This document shows positions 20,810-31,599 of a stretch of DNA of 64,000 nucleotides, piece by piece (position 1 is the first letter of the stretch; the number at the start of each line of letters is the position of its first letter). Source of the DNA: Agrypnia vestita (lineage: Eukaryota > Arthropoda > Insecta > Trichoptera > Phryganeidae). The position numbers and the translations under genes are program-made. The DNA lies in contig JADDOH010010161.1 in NCBI GenBank assembly GCA_016648135.1, positions 33,915 through 97,914 on the forward strand, given 5' to 3'. A model generated the notes under the pieces. The model saw only the letters and a list, made by a program, of their open reading frames with translations, had not been told where the DNA came from and searched no databases.

Positions 20810-21060
20810 AAGATAAGTTATAGAAGTCCCACAAGACACAAAGATTTATATGAAAAACGATTTATATGAAAGCCTTTTTATGGGATGGCCCAGGGCTTAC
20901 GACCTATATGAGATGACTTGAGTGATCACTCTACACAATCAATACCTCTATATTTTTAAGTTTAATCGGCTAAAAGTACTGTCAAAGATCATGCTATTTT
21001 ATTTTGATATGTTTTTGAATAGGTACTTATTATGTCAGATTCTTAAAGCCCTACTACATT
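20810..21060. mobile_element. MITE family A, copy 4
   Basis: Left end AGTTATAGAAGTCCCACA with GGGCTTACGACCTATATGAG and GAGTGATCACTCTACACAAT. The right end is not clear. Confidence 0.5.
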
Positions 21061-21585
21061 TTGCAACTAGCAGAAATGGCCGAAAATAAGTTAAAATATT
21101 TATATTTCCTCTTTTTCCATTTCAACGATCTCGCGGCACTCGAAGGTCAAAGACAGCAGTCACTACTGAGCGCCATCCGTCTTTTCACGTTACAGTTATG
21201 TTCCAACGGAAAGCATCCCTCAGAACCCTCCTGCCCACTTTCATGACTTAAGGAAGGGTTTTCGGCTCAATAATAGGGATCCTTGATCTCGAATACACAA
21301 CCGAAGAATAGTCTACCAAAATATCCGAAATTTGTCATAATCTTTAATATTATTAACATGACGAAAATTATTTAACCAACATTCGAAATTTCGCGTCGAT
21401 AGGTAGCGAAATATTTTTTCAATTGTGTCATATATATCCATATGGGCTCCATATGGACGATAGTGGCGGTTTTGCATCCATTCGCCACAATTAAATTTTT
21501 TCTGCAAGTCTTTGGAGTCAATTCATCTAAGTTTTTAAATATCATGTTCTAAAATTTCCACATCAATTATCCTCATTTCATTGTC
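21061..21585. other. low-repeat stretch, no gene named
   Basis: 21110-21250 is GC-richer and has no partner in the window. Short open frames exist on both strands, but none resembles a known protein. Confidence 0.4.
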
Positions 21586-21589
21586 TGTC

Positions 21590-21740
21590 GGCCCATATTC
21601 GTCGTCGTCCGTAACTACAACATAAGAATTACAACACTAGATAATAAGAGTGTGATACGTAATCGGCGCGCAGCCCAGATTAACACGTAAGGGTCGTTAT
21701 TAATGTCCCGTAATTTTTCACGGGTTTACGATTAGGTATA
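21590..21740 (+). mobile_element. Helitron-type 3' end, diverged
   Basis: GTGATACGTAATCGGCGCGC, TAAGGGTCG and the hairpin CCCGT-AATTTTTC-ACGGG (21707-21724) match 63915-64000 and, for the hairpin, 18369-18394. The CTAG terminus has decayed to ATTAGG. Confidence 0.5.
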
Positions 21741-21794
21741 ATAAAGTTAGGCAGCCCTCGTAGTCCAGTGGACGAACACTGGCTTCTGCGTGGA

Positions 21795-22284
21795 CACAAA
21801 AATTCCATTGTTTTGCAATGTCAAAAAAATTCAGTCAAATCGGTCAACCGGCGTAGATTTATATAAAAAAATTACCCGATCGGCATCGCACGCGTAGATT
21901 TTTAGTAACTTTTAGTCATATTTTATCCATTTTTGTATTACCTTTAACATATAGATATATGTCGCCTTGAATTTTTTTATAGAACTTGAGTTCTATAATT
22001 TCTCTATAGAAAATATTTAAAAATCTCTTACTGTTAAGGCAGAGTTCGTAAAAAACGCATCACTTGACCGTTTTTTCGTCGACTGTAGTTGTAACTTAGG
22101 TCACCACGAAACGCTCTTTTATTTTAATGGGAAAATATACTTATAGCCAATGTCCACCCTGACAATTCATTCTAAATATTGATAAAAGAATATTTGAAAT
22201 GGCATGAGCGGTTTCGGAGATTACCTCCTACATCCAAACTTACAAACGTTACCTCTTTATATGTATATTAGAATAGATTTACTT
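21795..22284. other. unassigned stretch
   Basis: A short palindrome ATAGAACTTGAGTTCTAT sits near 21980. The 21750-21790 part faintly resembles a SINE head (GTAGTCCAGTGGACG). No gene. Confidence 0.4.
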
Positions 22285-22285
22285 G

Positions 22286-22706
22286 GAAAGTAGATGAATG
22301 CAGTGGAGATGAGGTCCCTTAGACGTATATGTGGTAAATCCATGTATGACAGAGTAAAGAATGAAGATATTAGGAATGAATGGAAAGCTGATCGTAGCAT
22401 AATACATAGAATAAAAATAGGGTCGCTCGGGTGGTTTGGGCATGTTGAGCAAATGAATGAGGAAAGAATGGTAAGAAAGATATATGATGCAAGTGTTGAC
22501 GGCGCCAGAAAGAGAAGGCGACCACGGAAGACGTGGCATGACCAGATTAACCAGATACTGGAAGATGGTCCTGTTAGAAGCCTGAACAACCGTCGAGCTT
22601 GCATGCGAAGATGTATGAATGTAGGCGAAGCCAAATTTGTTTGTCAGGACAGAAGAGTATGGCTCTCTATCCTCTCTGCCTACCCCCACGGGGAAACGGC
22701 GTGAAG
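22286..22706 (+). pseudogene. LINE-A polymerase C-terminus, best copy
   Basis: An open frame from 22294 to 22704 encodes the last 136 residues: MNAVEMRSLRRICGKSMYD, IGSLGWFGHVEQM near residue 50, RKRRRPRKTWHDQIN, NNRRACMRRCMNV, ending SILSAYPHGETA and stop. This is the region beyond the palm of a non-LTR polymerase, with the basic GRPRKTW segment. Uninterrupted, hence relatively young, but 5'-truncated and therefore not autonomous. The stop runs directly into a GTAA microsatellite. Confidence 0.8.

Positions 22707-22800
<94 letters not shown>
22707..22800 (+). repeat. (GTAA)n microsatellite at LINE tail
   Basis: About 23 perfect GTAA units immediately after the LINE-A stop. Other copies of this LINE end with a shorter GTAA tail (48502-48517) or TTAG-type tail (43660), so the tail seeded the microsatellite. 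Confidence 0.95.
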
Positions 22801-22849
22801 TTATGACTTTATATTCATTCCTCAGTCGCATTAACAAATCAAGATCATC

Positions 22850-23150
22850 TGTGCAATAAATTGTTGTATTTTTCCCATACAGACAAATTTCAATATCTGA
22901 CCCACCTAGACTGCAGATCCGCTGGCATTAAAGGGCTCTTCTCACGCCGAGATGTCTTCCGCAAGTGCCGGCTAAATGTCATAGTGCAGCCCAGATTATC
23001 TGCGCTCTGTGGCAAGGATGCTGGGCCCGTCTCGCGCCGCAACCTTTGGTCAGCTGATCGTCGTGCAAGTTGAGCAGGATGTGTTTTGCGCTCGCTAGCC
23101 GAAAATGTTTCGCAACACACAACCTGAAAGCGATTCTAGTCGAGTTTAAT
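22850..23150. promoter_or_regulatory. GC-richer unique stretch, possible regulatory DNA
   Basis: No repeat partner. Contains an E-box GGTCAGCTGATC and CpG-rich parts. Overlapping open frames on both strands have no recognisable protein, so I prefer non-coding, but an exon cannot be excluded. Confidence 0.25.
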
Positions 23151-23159
23151 TAAATTATT

Positions 23160-23260
23160 AATAAATTTAAAACACGTTTCATAAAACCACTATTTATTGA
23201 ATAATCAACTTGTTTTGGGGTCAACGATCCATTAAACAAGATACAACATACACTAAATAT
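23160..23260 (-). mobile_element. decayed Penelope-like tail
   Basis: Minus strand: CTTGTTTA, ATGG...ACCCC, AAAACAAGTTGATTATTCAA, then TAAATAGTGGTTTTATGA. The tail order (GAAAC-like, TTCAATAAATAGTGG) is that of 10475-10520, while the ribozyme core is largely lost. Confidence 0.3.
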
Positions 23261-23264
23261 TACA

Positions 23265-23370
23265 ACTGGAACATTACCAGAAACCAAAAATAAATATATG
23301 GGAAACGACGAACTAAAAAGGAACCATTTATGTGTTAAACGAAACGGATATTTTATACGAACTTTATATT
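23265..23370. other. unassigned
   Basis: No feature seen. Confidence 0.5.
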
Positions 23371-23607
23371 TTACTGAGAAGAAAATATCGAAGTTTCCTT
23401 GAAGTCGTATTCAGCGTCATCAGAAGGGCGTTCTTTCACGGCGGAGGTGTAGGCCAAACTGATTATTTCTTCCGAGCTTCGTATATTATATGCACTTTGC
23501 TGTGGAGTGTTCACTTCTTCCACAATAGAGGTCGCCTGTGTGCAATAAGTACTAATTACATCTTCGGGCTTTTCTGCGACGTCTCTTAAAGGTGGAATCA
23601 AAGTCAT
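23371..23607 (-). CDS. unidentified open frame
   Basis: A 78-codon frame with acidic, Ser/Glu-rich content (MTLIPPLRDVAEKPEDVIST ... DDAEYDFKETSIFSSQ). The composition is less random than most frames here, but no domain is recognised and no splice site or promoter is evident. Could be a scrap of a retroelement gag or chance. Confidence 0.2.
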   Translation of the reverse strand: MTLIPPLRDVAEKPEDVISTYCTQATSIVEEVNTPQQSAYNIRSSEEIISLAYTSAVKERPSDDAEYDFKETSIFSSQ

Positions 23608-23609
23608 AA

Positions 23610-24115
23610 GAACAGGGCGTCAAATACTTGATAGTTTGTAACTGTCGTCTTTATTGAAATTAGGATGCTTGTATATTTCAATGGACCCTCTCAACTATCT
23701 AGGTACGTGGCGCGGTTCTGTTAGTAAGATTTTCGACTTGTCAAATCCAATTAAAACTTTCACTGTTTGCAAAAAAATGTATATTAATAATTTTGAATGT
23801 GCTATTTTTAACACTTTTTCTAATTTCTAATATTTCTATCTTATCTAACTGTTATTTGACGATAACTATTTACAAAAACGATTTATATGGAGCCATTGCT
23901 GATAAATTCTTTTTCCATTAATCAATCATGTTGATTATTCAATAAATAGTTATTTTACGTTTTATTTTTATTAATAAAAGTAATGTTACCGAAGTATATC
24001 ATTGATGAAGTTAAATTATGTTATTGATGGAATTGGCGAGAACTTTGCAGAGATTCATTATTCAAAAAGCATGGATAAAAACTATGCCATGACTCTACTT
24101 GAGTACAGATTATTA
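23610..24115. other. unassigned stretch
   Basis: No gene or repeat recognised; AT-rich from 23760. Confidence 0.45.
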
Positions 24116-24117
24116 TA

Positions 24118-24400
24118 CTGTCACGGGACGTAACTGTGAGAGGTAAATGAAACACTATAACTATTTAGTGTGAGAGAAGTCACTGGACACAATTTAGTCT
24201 GAACAATGTTCTTAAATTTATGCTTTTTTTTACCTGCTGCTTTTATCGCTTCAGTCACATTTGAGAATATTCTTTTCAATTTCACACGTGGGCACTCTCT
24301 TGAATGTCTTTCTCGATATTTCGATAACAAAACAGTCATTACGAGATTCATGTGGATCATACTAGAACCTTCTAGTATCTTCAAATTTTATTGGAAAATG
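24118..24400 (-). mobile_element. LTR-like fragment with degraded primer site
   Basis: On the minus strand the segment runs into GTTACGTCCCGTGACAG, a diverged version of the primer site at 13583-13569. Upstream blocks GAGAATATTC and CACACGTGGGCACTCTCTTG match 20540-20580. No coding remnant. Confidence 0.35.
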
Positions 24401-24533
24401 TGTAGAGTACCTACTGTAAAATCGTCGATTACGTATAATTCTTTCCAATTACCTACTACTCGTTACAATTTTATAATTCTGAACCAGATTTTTTGAAAGG
24501 TTTTTATCATTAAATTGATTTGTGTCAAAACAA

Positions 24534-24722
24534 ATGTTGAGTAGCTTGTTGGTCTGGTGGTTAGGACTCTCGTCTTGTGATCCAAAGATCGCGGGTTTGA
24601 ACCTTACTCCAAACCAGCAAGTTTTTTCATAGCACAAGCGTTTAGATTAGTTTGAAAGTAGTAAGAATATTGGTGTGAAACGTATTCCGTGTTCGAATCT
24701 CTAATAAAAAATATGTATTAGT
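24534..24722 (+). mobile_element. tRNA-derived SINE, copy 2 (family S)
   Basis: Head TAGCTTGTTGGTCTGGTGGT, B box GGTTTGAACC near 24594, CCAGCAAG, then the body TTTTTCATAGCACAAGCGTT, TTAGTTTGAAAGTAG, GTATTCCGTGTTCGAATCTC and an A-rich end. Confidence 0.65.
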
Positions 24723-25835
24723 GAAGCGTTTTACAAAAGATAAGTCAATTTTTTTTTTAATTGTAGACAATAAATCCCCTAGTTCCTTCTGTCAATATTT
24801 TCTAATAATTTTATAAATATGTCGGCAAAGATTTTTAGTAACCCTTTTCCAACATCTGACTTCGAATGGCGGCTTTCTAATAGAATTATGCATTTACTAG
24901 AGAAAAATGGTTGAGAACCTACAGGATACCACAAAATGGAAAATCTATTTTCCTTTCACACACAGACGAAGTGTACCTGATTTTTTCCACCATTGTCGGG
25001 GTAGTTTAATATTTCAAAATAGACACACGCAGAAAACTCAACCTGCGTTACGGTGGGGTCCATTTAACCCGCTAAGCGGGAATTGTGATGAGGATGAAAG
25101 GTGAGCTATTATATGGTTAACTCGAATCTTAAAATTACCTAGATTTTAAGAAGGAGGAAGCACAGAAGCGACAGCAGATTCGAGACCCGATCTTCGGTGA
25201 CCTCTGGCGGTCACGGCTCGTGCGGTTCGGTCGTGGCTACCGTAGCTTTATCTCTGCATACCTCTGCATATACTTCTCTCTTGGATTCACATTTCGGCTC
25301 ATCTCTAACTCAGCTTTAGACCCTCTTGAAGTCTATTCATTGAGGACAGCGATAATTGAATGTCTCTTTATCTCGTTTATCATCAATGACACAATCCATG
25401 TTCACTCACTCGGTCGTATTCTGAAAACAGCAATAGATGAGAATAAAAATTAAAAATAAACGATACGTCGGTGTTTGTTTCTTTCAGTTTCTACTTGAGA
25501 GAGAGAGGGAGATAAGGTAATAATGCGATGCGAGACATGACGATTATCTGTCAAACGTCAATATATAAATAAGAGTCCAACGCAACAATAACAATTTTGC
25601 AATAATTTTACATCAGGACGCTGTGAGAGGAGAAATTAATAAGTGCACATTAAATTAAAAAAAAATCTATAAGCTTTAAATACAGCATTAGTACTTACTT
25701 AGTATTTCGCATAATTTGAGGATTATCAATCATACCGCGTAACAATCAATAAAAATGCGTAATCAGATACAAATTCCTTCTAGTCTCTAAACTATTATAG
25801 CCAAGCATACCCTGGAGGAACTCGGTTGGGTAAAG
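24723..25835. other. unassigned stretch
   Basis: Mixed composition with no repeat partner; a GAGAGA run at 25499. Open frames of 60-77 codons match nothing I know. Confidence 0.4.
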
Positions 25836-25839
25836 CCAA

Positions 25840-26010
25840 GGATAATGATAAATAAATATAGGATTAGGATAAATTCTTTAAATCACACTATTTCGCAATT
25901 TATCTCTCGAATATAAACTCTATATTATCGCTGGGTAACGCACACGTTGGTAACACCGATCGCCACGGCTTGTTCCTAATCTCGCACCGATACAAACGTC
26001 AAAATAAATC
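25840..26010 (-). mobile_element. LTR family D fragment
   Basis: Minus strand shares GTGTGCGTTACCCAGCGATA, GAAATAGTGTGATTTAAAGA and nearby order with the LTRs at 34480-35020 and 41309-41836. Confidence 0.5.
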
Positions 26011-26812
26011 TAAACTCTTTCGGCGTCAGGAAAATTTTATGCAGATAAAAATTGCCTTTGACATAACATTATTTGGACGAGTAGTTAAGATTTGACGATC
26101 TTGTTTTTGCAAAAAAAAAATACGCGTCTGACTAACCATTTGCCTATTTGGCGCTTAAAATAATGAATATCTTTTGTCCCGTATGCGTTCTTAAAACATT
26201 CATATAATGATAAAAATGGATATCGGCAATAGATGATTTCTTAACTGCTAGTATATAATATTATAAAAAAATATATGAACAAAAATATAAGCATTTTATA
26301 AAAATAAAATATTTGTATGTCAAAATCTTTTCCTTTAAAATACTATTCCCACATTTAAAGTATACGTGATTAATATCGGACTAGAATTTATAAATAAATT
26401 TCATTTGAAGTTCATTCAATACATCAGGGCACTGTGAAGTGATAATGATTTACCTCTTGTCATTGGAAAGAGGATTTATGATGGCAGTGGGCGGGGCCAG
26501 TCGGGTAGAAAGCGAGGCGCATAACCTTAAACCGAAAGTAACAATACTGCGATCATTCAAAATCATTTAGAAGGCTCTGTCCCAGGAAAAATGTACACGG
26601 AAAAGGATTACTCGAAGATAAATACTGTATCATGATCTTGCGACGTAAAAAATGTTGAGATACAAATGGAAGCTTTTTATTGGTGGAATTTAAATCAGTA
26701 TTTGTAATGCATTCCTTGAATTCAATAGCTTAGTTAAACAAAACGATTGAACAAATTTTATTTGAGTAGGTAAAAACTAAAAATACTAAATTTTGACAGA
26801 TATATAAAGAGC
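26011..26812. other. unassigned stretch
   Basis: AT-rich; 26440-26560 is GC-richer and unique. No gene recognised. Confidence 0.45.
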
Positions 26813-26814
26813 AT

Positions 26815-27140
26815 TTTCTCTTTTTACTCCCTTTATATTAACTCGTGGCGTCTGCTTGCTTGCTTGCCGGCTTGCCGTCGAAAAAACTTTGGATCGATTT
26901 TTGACCCTTTTCCCGTGATCCAATCGAGCTGAAACTTTGCAAGCAGACTCGTGACGACGATTTATCGTCGTCACGAGTCTGCTTTAAAGACTTTTTTAAA
27001 TGGTTTAAATAAAATCTAAATTTTTGTTTAAAAAAATTTAATAAATATAATATAATTTTGAATTTTTCGAAATTTTAATGGTTTTTTTCAAATTGAAATT
27101 GGAATATAATAAAAACTTGGATTTTATGGGTTAGCTTTTT
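26815..27140 (+). repeat. dispersed repeat I, copy 1
   Basis: Starts TTTACTCCCTTTATATTAAC, then GTGGCGTCTGCTTGC, CCCGTGATCCAATCGAGCTG and AAACTTTGCAAGCAGACTCG. It ends AATATAATAAAAACTTGG and ATTTTATGGGTTA. Four copies lie in the window (also 35752, 55010, 63090). The GATCCAATCGAGCTG block is the best conserved. Class unknown. Confidence 0.65.
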
Positions 27141-27384
27141 TTTCTCTTTTTTTCTTTGTTTCTCTGAAAATATTATGCATGATTCGTTATATTTATTTTC
27201 TATATGCTTTTATTTAGCTTCTCTTGTATGTCTGTTGGCGAAAATATTGTAATCAATATTTGAACCACTTCCTGATAAATAATCGCTCTGAAATTTGGAA
27301 GACACACGAATTCCTTATAACAATACAGTGATTGGGTACCCACCACTTTCCCAGGACCAGGACAATACAATAATCATACATGAC

Positions 27385-27625
27385 ATGCTAAATGCTTGTA
27401 CTATGAAAATAAAGAGTAGTACGAGATCTTGCATTTCATTAGGTATGCAGAGAAAGATAGCCGGAAGAAGAACATCCTAGCTGAAAAACCTGAGATAGTG
27501 GTTTGGCCAGTCTACTTCTAGAGCTGTTCCGGGCCGCAGTAAACCACCATGATATCCATATGAAAGACACCATAACCTACATGATAGTCAACATCCGTTG
27601 AACGGATAGGGTACGAAAATAAGAA
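27385..27625 (+). pseudogene. LINE-E 3' end
   Basis: Reads RKIAGRRTS, stop, LKNLR, stop, WFGQSTSRALFRAAVNHHDI and further to VNIR. This is the -GRRR-SWLKNLR-W-------LFRAAV- terminal block of a common insect non-LTR polymerase, with two in-frame stops. GAAGAAGA follows. Confidence 0.65.
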
Positions 27626-27654
27626 GAAGATGAAAATAGTACTAACTTTCTGGT

Positions 27655-27735
27655 GTCCTGGGATGGAGCTCGAACCATCGATCACCGAATCACTAGGCGA
27701 ACATAATGACCCTTATCCGAACAAGCTATAATTTG
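27655..27735 (-). mobile_element. tRNA-derived SINE head
   Basis: On the minus strand: ATAGCTTGTTCGGATAAGGG, then B box GGTTCGAGCTCC (27677-27666), then CAGGACACCAGAAAGT. Only the head is clear. Confidence 0.45.
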
Positions 27736-27839
27736 TATTTCCAGGCTGGCAATGAATTTTTTTGCCTGTAAGAAGATAATGACAAATAATTAAATGCGGT
27801 GGTGTTCACTTTGTGGAATTCCATTTGTACAATTATTAA

Positions 27840-27990
27840 TAAAAAACAGTATTTTTTTTCCACTAGTTTTATTCTAGAGTACCTACGACATATAACTTGT
27901 CTCGAAAACTTCCTTCACACTCACCTAAAGAAAAAAACGGAGGTTTCCGAAACATGTGTGATACAAAAATATGTAATGTTTTATATTCAT
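27840..27990 (+). mobile_element. decayed Penelope-like tail pair
   Basis: The left part (CCACTAGTTTTATTCTAGAG) resembles the tail at 40405-40435, and the right part carries a hammerhead-like core with TCAC/GTGA around it. Confidence 0.3.
27921..27962 (+). ncRNA. hammerhead-like motif, decayed
   Basis: TCAC, CTAAAGA (expected CTGAAGA), a partly mutated stem II ending GGTTTCC, GAAAC at 27949-27953, ATGT, then GTGA. Stem II of the related 40433-40475 copy (GGAAAC/GTTTC) shows what the ancestor was like. Confidence 0.3.
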
Positions 27991-27999
27991 AATTGTCAA

Positions 28000-28780
28000 T
28001 ATTGAGGCATTGACTTCAGGACAATCTAATAAGCCATTATCATTTTTAAAAAGATTAATGAGTTCAGGAAAATTTTTTGTATCAGACAGTGTAGCTAAAA
28101 CGAAAGAAGATTCCTATATCGATGATTACAACAGAGTCTTCGATATGACTTTGTAAATAAAAATACAGTTTAAAATACCCACACAAGTTTTAATTAAACC
28201 ACTTCCACCTACTAAGTTCAACCAATAATTATCTGTTACGAAATTCAATTACATCATGATATTGTAGATGAATGTAGTGTCCGATGTCGGTCCAAGATGC
28301 AGCCTCCAGATAGGAGGATCTGACTACCTCCTCCGTGTTTTATCAAGTACCGAGATAGCTGGAGAAGATCAAACTGAAACCTACGATTAAAAATTGAATT
28401 ACGATCATCACCTTTTAACAATGGTTACTAAAAGGTGAAACCTTTAGTTTACATAATGCAAAGTAGCTTAACGTTACTGTGTATTTACTCTTGTCAGTAA
28501 ATATGTTTACACATATATTTTTCATAGCTCTGAAAACCTTTTTTATGTGCTTGTTGGCAGGCGCGTGCAGCCAGTTATCGAATTATGCCGGACGTACCTA
28601 ACTATATATTTTAGATAAAATAGCGAAATTACATATTTATCAAACGTAATATTGACACAATAATAAGATCCTAATAGTAGTATGATTAAAATTTACAGAT
28701 TAATTTTTTCCATTTCTCCGCCGAAGTATGGTACATCGCTCATGGCGTGAAAAATTTTACGAAAATGGCGTTATATAATT
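28000..28780. other. unassigned stretch
   Basis: No gene. CAGGCGCGTGCAGCCAG at 28559 resembles an end of the hAT-like MITE at 50646, without a partner end. Confidence 0.4.
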
Positions 28781-28782
28781 GT

Positions 28783-28975
28783 ATAAGTAGCTTGTTGGTC
28801 TTGTGGTTAGGACACTGGCCTCGTGATCCAAAGGTTGCGGGTTCGAACCTCACTTCAGACTAGCAAGTTAGTCCTATTTTCATAGCACAAACGTTTATCT
28901 TAGTTTGAAAATAGTAAAAATATTGATGTGACACGTATTCCGTGTTCACATCTCTATTTTTTAAAAAAAAAAAAA
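28783..28975 (+). mobile_element. tRNA-derived SINE, copy 3 (family S), best promoter
   Basis: Head TAGCTTGTTGGTCTTGTGGT, perfect B box GGTTCGAACCT (28840-28850), GACTAGCAAG, then the body CATAGCACAAACGTTTATCT, TAGTTTGAAAATAG, ACACGTATTCCGTG and a poly-A tail of about 15. The head could still support Pol III initiation. Confidence 0.7.
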
Positions 28976-29174
28976 AATTAAGACAAATAAAATTAGCATA
29001 TTCTTGATTTTAGGCGTGTTATATAATATAACTCATTTTACTTTACATACATATTATTTATTTTTAAATAAGAGTTTTTTTTTAAATATTAGGTACAATC
29101 GATACATATTATTATATTATTTTTTAAATGTTCAAGTATTTTGTTTGTAACATTGGGGAAATTCATTTTTAATA

Positions 29175-29346
29175 TTTAAAAAATGAGGATAAACAACACT
29201 GTTTTATTCCACTATATTTATTTTGAATTGTTACAACGTTGTAAACGTGTTGTTATTGACAATGGGAGAAATCCCGAAAACGTTCTAACAATTCAAAATA
29301 AATATAGTGGAATAAAACAGTGTTGTTTACCCTCATTTTTTAAAAT
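29175..29346. mobile_element. 172-bp inverted repeat around a hammerhead-like relic
   Basis: Arms of about 66 bp: left AAACAACACTGTTTTATTCC (29191 on) and right GGAATAAAACAGTGTTGTTT (ends 29329), extending through AATAAATATAGTGG. The loop holds the relic at 29252-29292. The tail motif AATAAATATAGTGG is shared with the other Penelope-type tails. Confidence 0.6.
29252..29292 (+). ncRNA. hammerhead-like relic
   Basis: TTGACAA, T, GGGA-GAAA-TCCC, GAAAACGTTC: stem II is perfect with a GNRA loop, but the core has two changes (TTGACAA for CTGACGA). Confidence 0.25.
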
Positions 29347-29639
29347 ATTATTTTTTGTTATCTCCTAAACTTTAAATAATATATGAATCTGTAATTTTTC
29401 ATAAATTTATTTTGTTTGTAAATTTCATAAATTCATCCTTGTGGAAACCAATATATTTTTTTTATTGGTAAATTTTTTCTATACCTACACTCTTCTATGC
29501 ATCTTTCTAATTCGGTCACCTAATTTATTTTAAACATCGTAGAACCTTGTTTAAAAATGGCAACATCAAAATAAAATACGTTTTATTTAAAAATAAAAGT
29601 GCAATTTTTCAATGGATATATGATTTTTATTAGCGTCGT

Positions 29640-30090
29640 AAAACTTGATTTTATTGCGTACATAGAAATAGGCGTTCATAAATTATTGTGCGCCAGAAAA
29701 GTCCGCCTATTTACAAGATTGAAGAATTTACAGCTGTGATCCATCTTAATTATATATTCACGCAAGTACGTCCGTCCCAATGTGATATCTCCATTATATG
29801 ACGTGTTATTTCGATACAGAATTTATTACGCCCGTTTAAAAAGATGCTGCACGATCTTCTTCCCCGCGCTGGACCTGAACCGGGCCCGGGTCATCTCTGG
29901 TTTATCTGCAGTTGCAGTTTAAGTGCAGACGCAGCGTTTAATTGTTAAACAAACCGTTAGCTTAATTAATTAGCCACTCCTAACACAGGCTATAGACCGG
30001 CTGACGCGCCATGGGTGTTCGATACAGGAACAATAAAGTTTCTTCCTAACCTCTTGGTCGCGACGAACCGTAAATTAAAATTATATTTAT
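29640..30090. promoter_or_regulatory. candidate conserved non-coding element
   Basis: A 450-bp unique stretch richer in GC than its flanks, with TTAATTAATTAGCC (homeodomain-like), GCCCGGGTC and repeated CTGCAGTTGCAG-type blocks, and no repeat partner. No open frame of interest. Confidence 0.3.
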
Positions 30091-30196
30091 CAAGTATTTG
30101 CCTTTTACTTTTAGATATTTTTTGTGTAGCGATCACCAAATAAATATAAGGTATCAGGTAATATTGTTAAATAGTGGCCCGAATAAAATGTATTAA

Positions 30197-30380
30197 AACC
30201 AAATTAAATTATTCAATTAGAAAGACATACAGAAAAATCTAATTCACGAAAAAATATTAGGTTACTACTGGGATTCGAACCCGGGAGGTGACCTGTGTTC
30301 GAATTCCAGTAGTAACCTAATATTTTTTCGTGAATTAGATTTTTCTGTATGTCTTTCTAATTGATTAATTTAATTTGGTT
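30197..30380. mobile_element. 184-bp near-perfect palindrome with tRNA-like B boxes
   Basis: Arms of about 84 bp differ at only a few positions (for example AATTATTCAATT versus AATTGATTAATT). The centre has GGATTCGAACCC, which on the minus strand is the Pol III B box GGTTCGAATCC, and the other arm has TGTTCGAATTCC. It looks like two SINE-type ends joined head to head. Confidence 0.65.
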
Positions 30381-30384
30381 ATTT

Positions 30385-30705
30385 TAATATTAAATTTAAT
30401 ATTAAATTCAGATTTGTTACTATAACTTAAATGACATGATTATTTATAGTTTCAAAGCTCCTGGCGGAAGAAATGACCCGCAAAAAGCATCTGGATGGAT
30501 TAATATCAGTTTATAGTAATGCCCCGTTAAAAATATTACAAAATCAGGCTTATTATTTTTAGGTTTTACTTACTCATTTTTTGCATCTGTTTTACCTCTT
30601 ATGTGCTGAAATCCCCTGAAATCAAATGTAATAATATCCGAACCTTCGTTCATACTGTATTGTGCATCTACAGAAAATATTTCAGATTTGATACTATAAT
30701 TTAAT
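30385..30705. mobile_element. TIR family C, right half only
   Basis: Aligns with 33835-34135: AGATTTGTTACTATAACTTA, AGTTTCAAAGC, CCGTTAAAAATATTA, TTTTACTTACTCATTTTTT, CATCTACAGAAAATATTTCA and TTGATACTATAAT. Confidence 0.55.
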
Positions 30706-30789
30706 TCAAAAGGGAAAAATAGAATATACAGCAGAAATTTCGAGATTTTTATTAAATGACGTCTTTGTTAATTAAGATAAATTACCGAA

Positions 30790-31005
30790 GACTCAGAAAT
30801 ATGAAGCCATTTATATGGGAAGCTGATAGATGGCCCAGTGCTTACGACCTATATTGAGTAATCACTCTACATAGTATATCGTTCACCAATTCCACAGCAC
30901 GATCATCCATCCTCACATTATCAAATTTTGAAATAATATTTATATGTTCCGAATCAGTTTCCTTCATACATTTGAATGGACTATGCTAGAGACATATTTA
31001 TGTTT
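30790..31005. mobile_element. MITE family A, copy 5
   Basis: Contains ATATGGGA, GGCCCAGTGCTTACGACCTA, GAGTAATCACTCTACAT and TCACCAATTCCAC, ending TTCATACATTTGAATGGACT. Ends eroded. Confidence 0.5.
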
Positions 31006-31146
31006 GTTTTTGTGATGATTTATATAGCGCCGTTTTGCGTGAAAAACGCTTCAAGAGCGCTTTACAGATTTTGATATTTTGTATTGGAATATTAAGCAAT
31101 ATTTTTAATCGAGGTATATATGATACACTTCCGAATTATTCAAAAT

Positions 31147-31598
31147 ATACAGGGTGTGTCAGAGCTAGTAGAAAAAAATTCAGGTGGAATCCTGCCTTCA
31201 TTATGAGAAGAAAATGCATTTTTTCTATCATTAGATACAGTAACTTATATCGATTATGAAAAATTCATTCGTCTCATTCATTCATTCATTCGTCAAAAGT
31301 CGTATAAAATGATATAAACCTTGCAAAAATTGAATTTTTTTTTTAAAGGTTTTCATCGTTTTATTTGAGTTGTATTAAATCGAATTATTTCTTCACAATC
31401 GTTATAAGTTACTGTAATGATAACTCAATTTTTAACAAAAAGTAAGTCAGAAATATTGAAAAAATGCAAACTTTCATACTGCATATCTTCCATAACTATA
31501 GATACTATAGGCCATTGTTGTTTGAAAATTTTCGACTCATTATCAAGACACTAATTCATCTGTAAAGTTTTTGTTAAGAGCTATGAGAAACCTTGTAT
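31147..31598. mobile_element. long-TIR MITE family K, copy 1
   Basis: Starts ATACAGGGTGTGTCAG and ends CCTTGTAT. The halves are inverted copies (GTAACTTATATCGATTATGA near 31245 versus AATCGTTATAAGTTAC near 31398). An ATTC microsatellite interrupts the left half. Sister of 57619-58379. Confidence 0.55.
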
Positions 31599-31599
31599 A

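Noticed and set aside
22257..22689. two minus-strand frames of 125 and 136 codons
   Set aside because: Antisense shadows of the LINE-A frame 22294-22704.
24534..24625. tRNA gene
   Set aside because: Has A/B boxes but no full cloverleaf, and is followed by a body shared with two other copies; it is a SINE.
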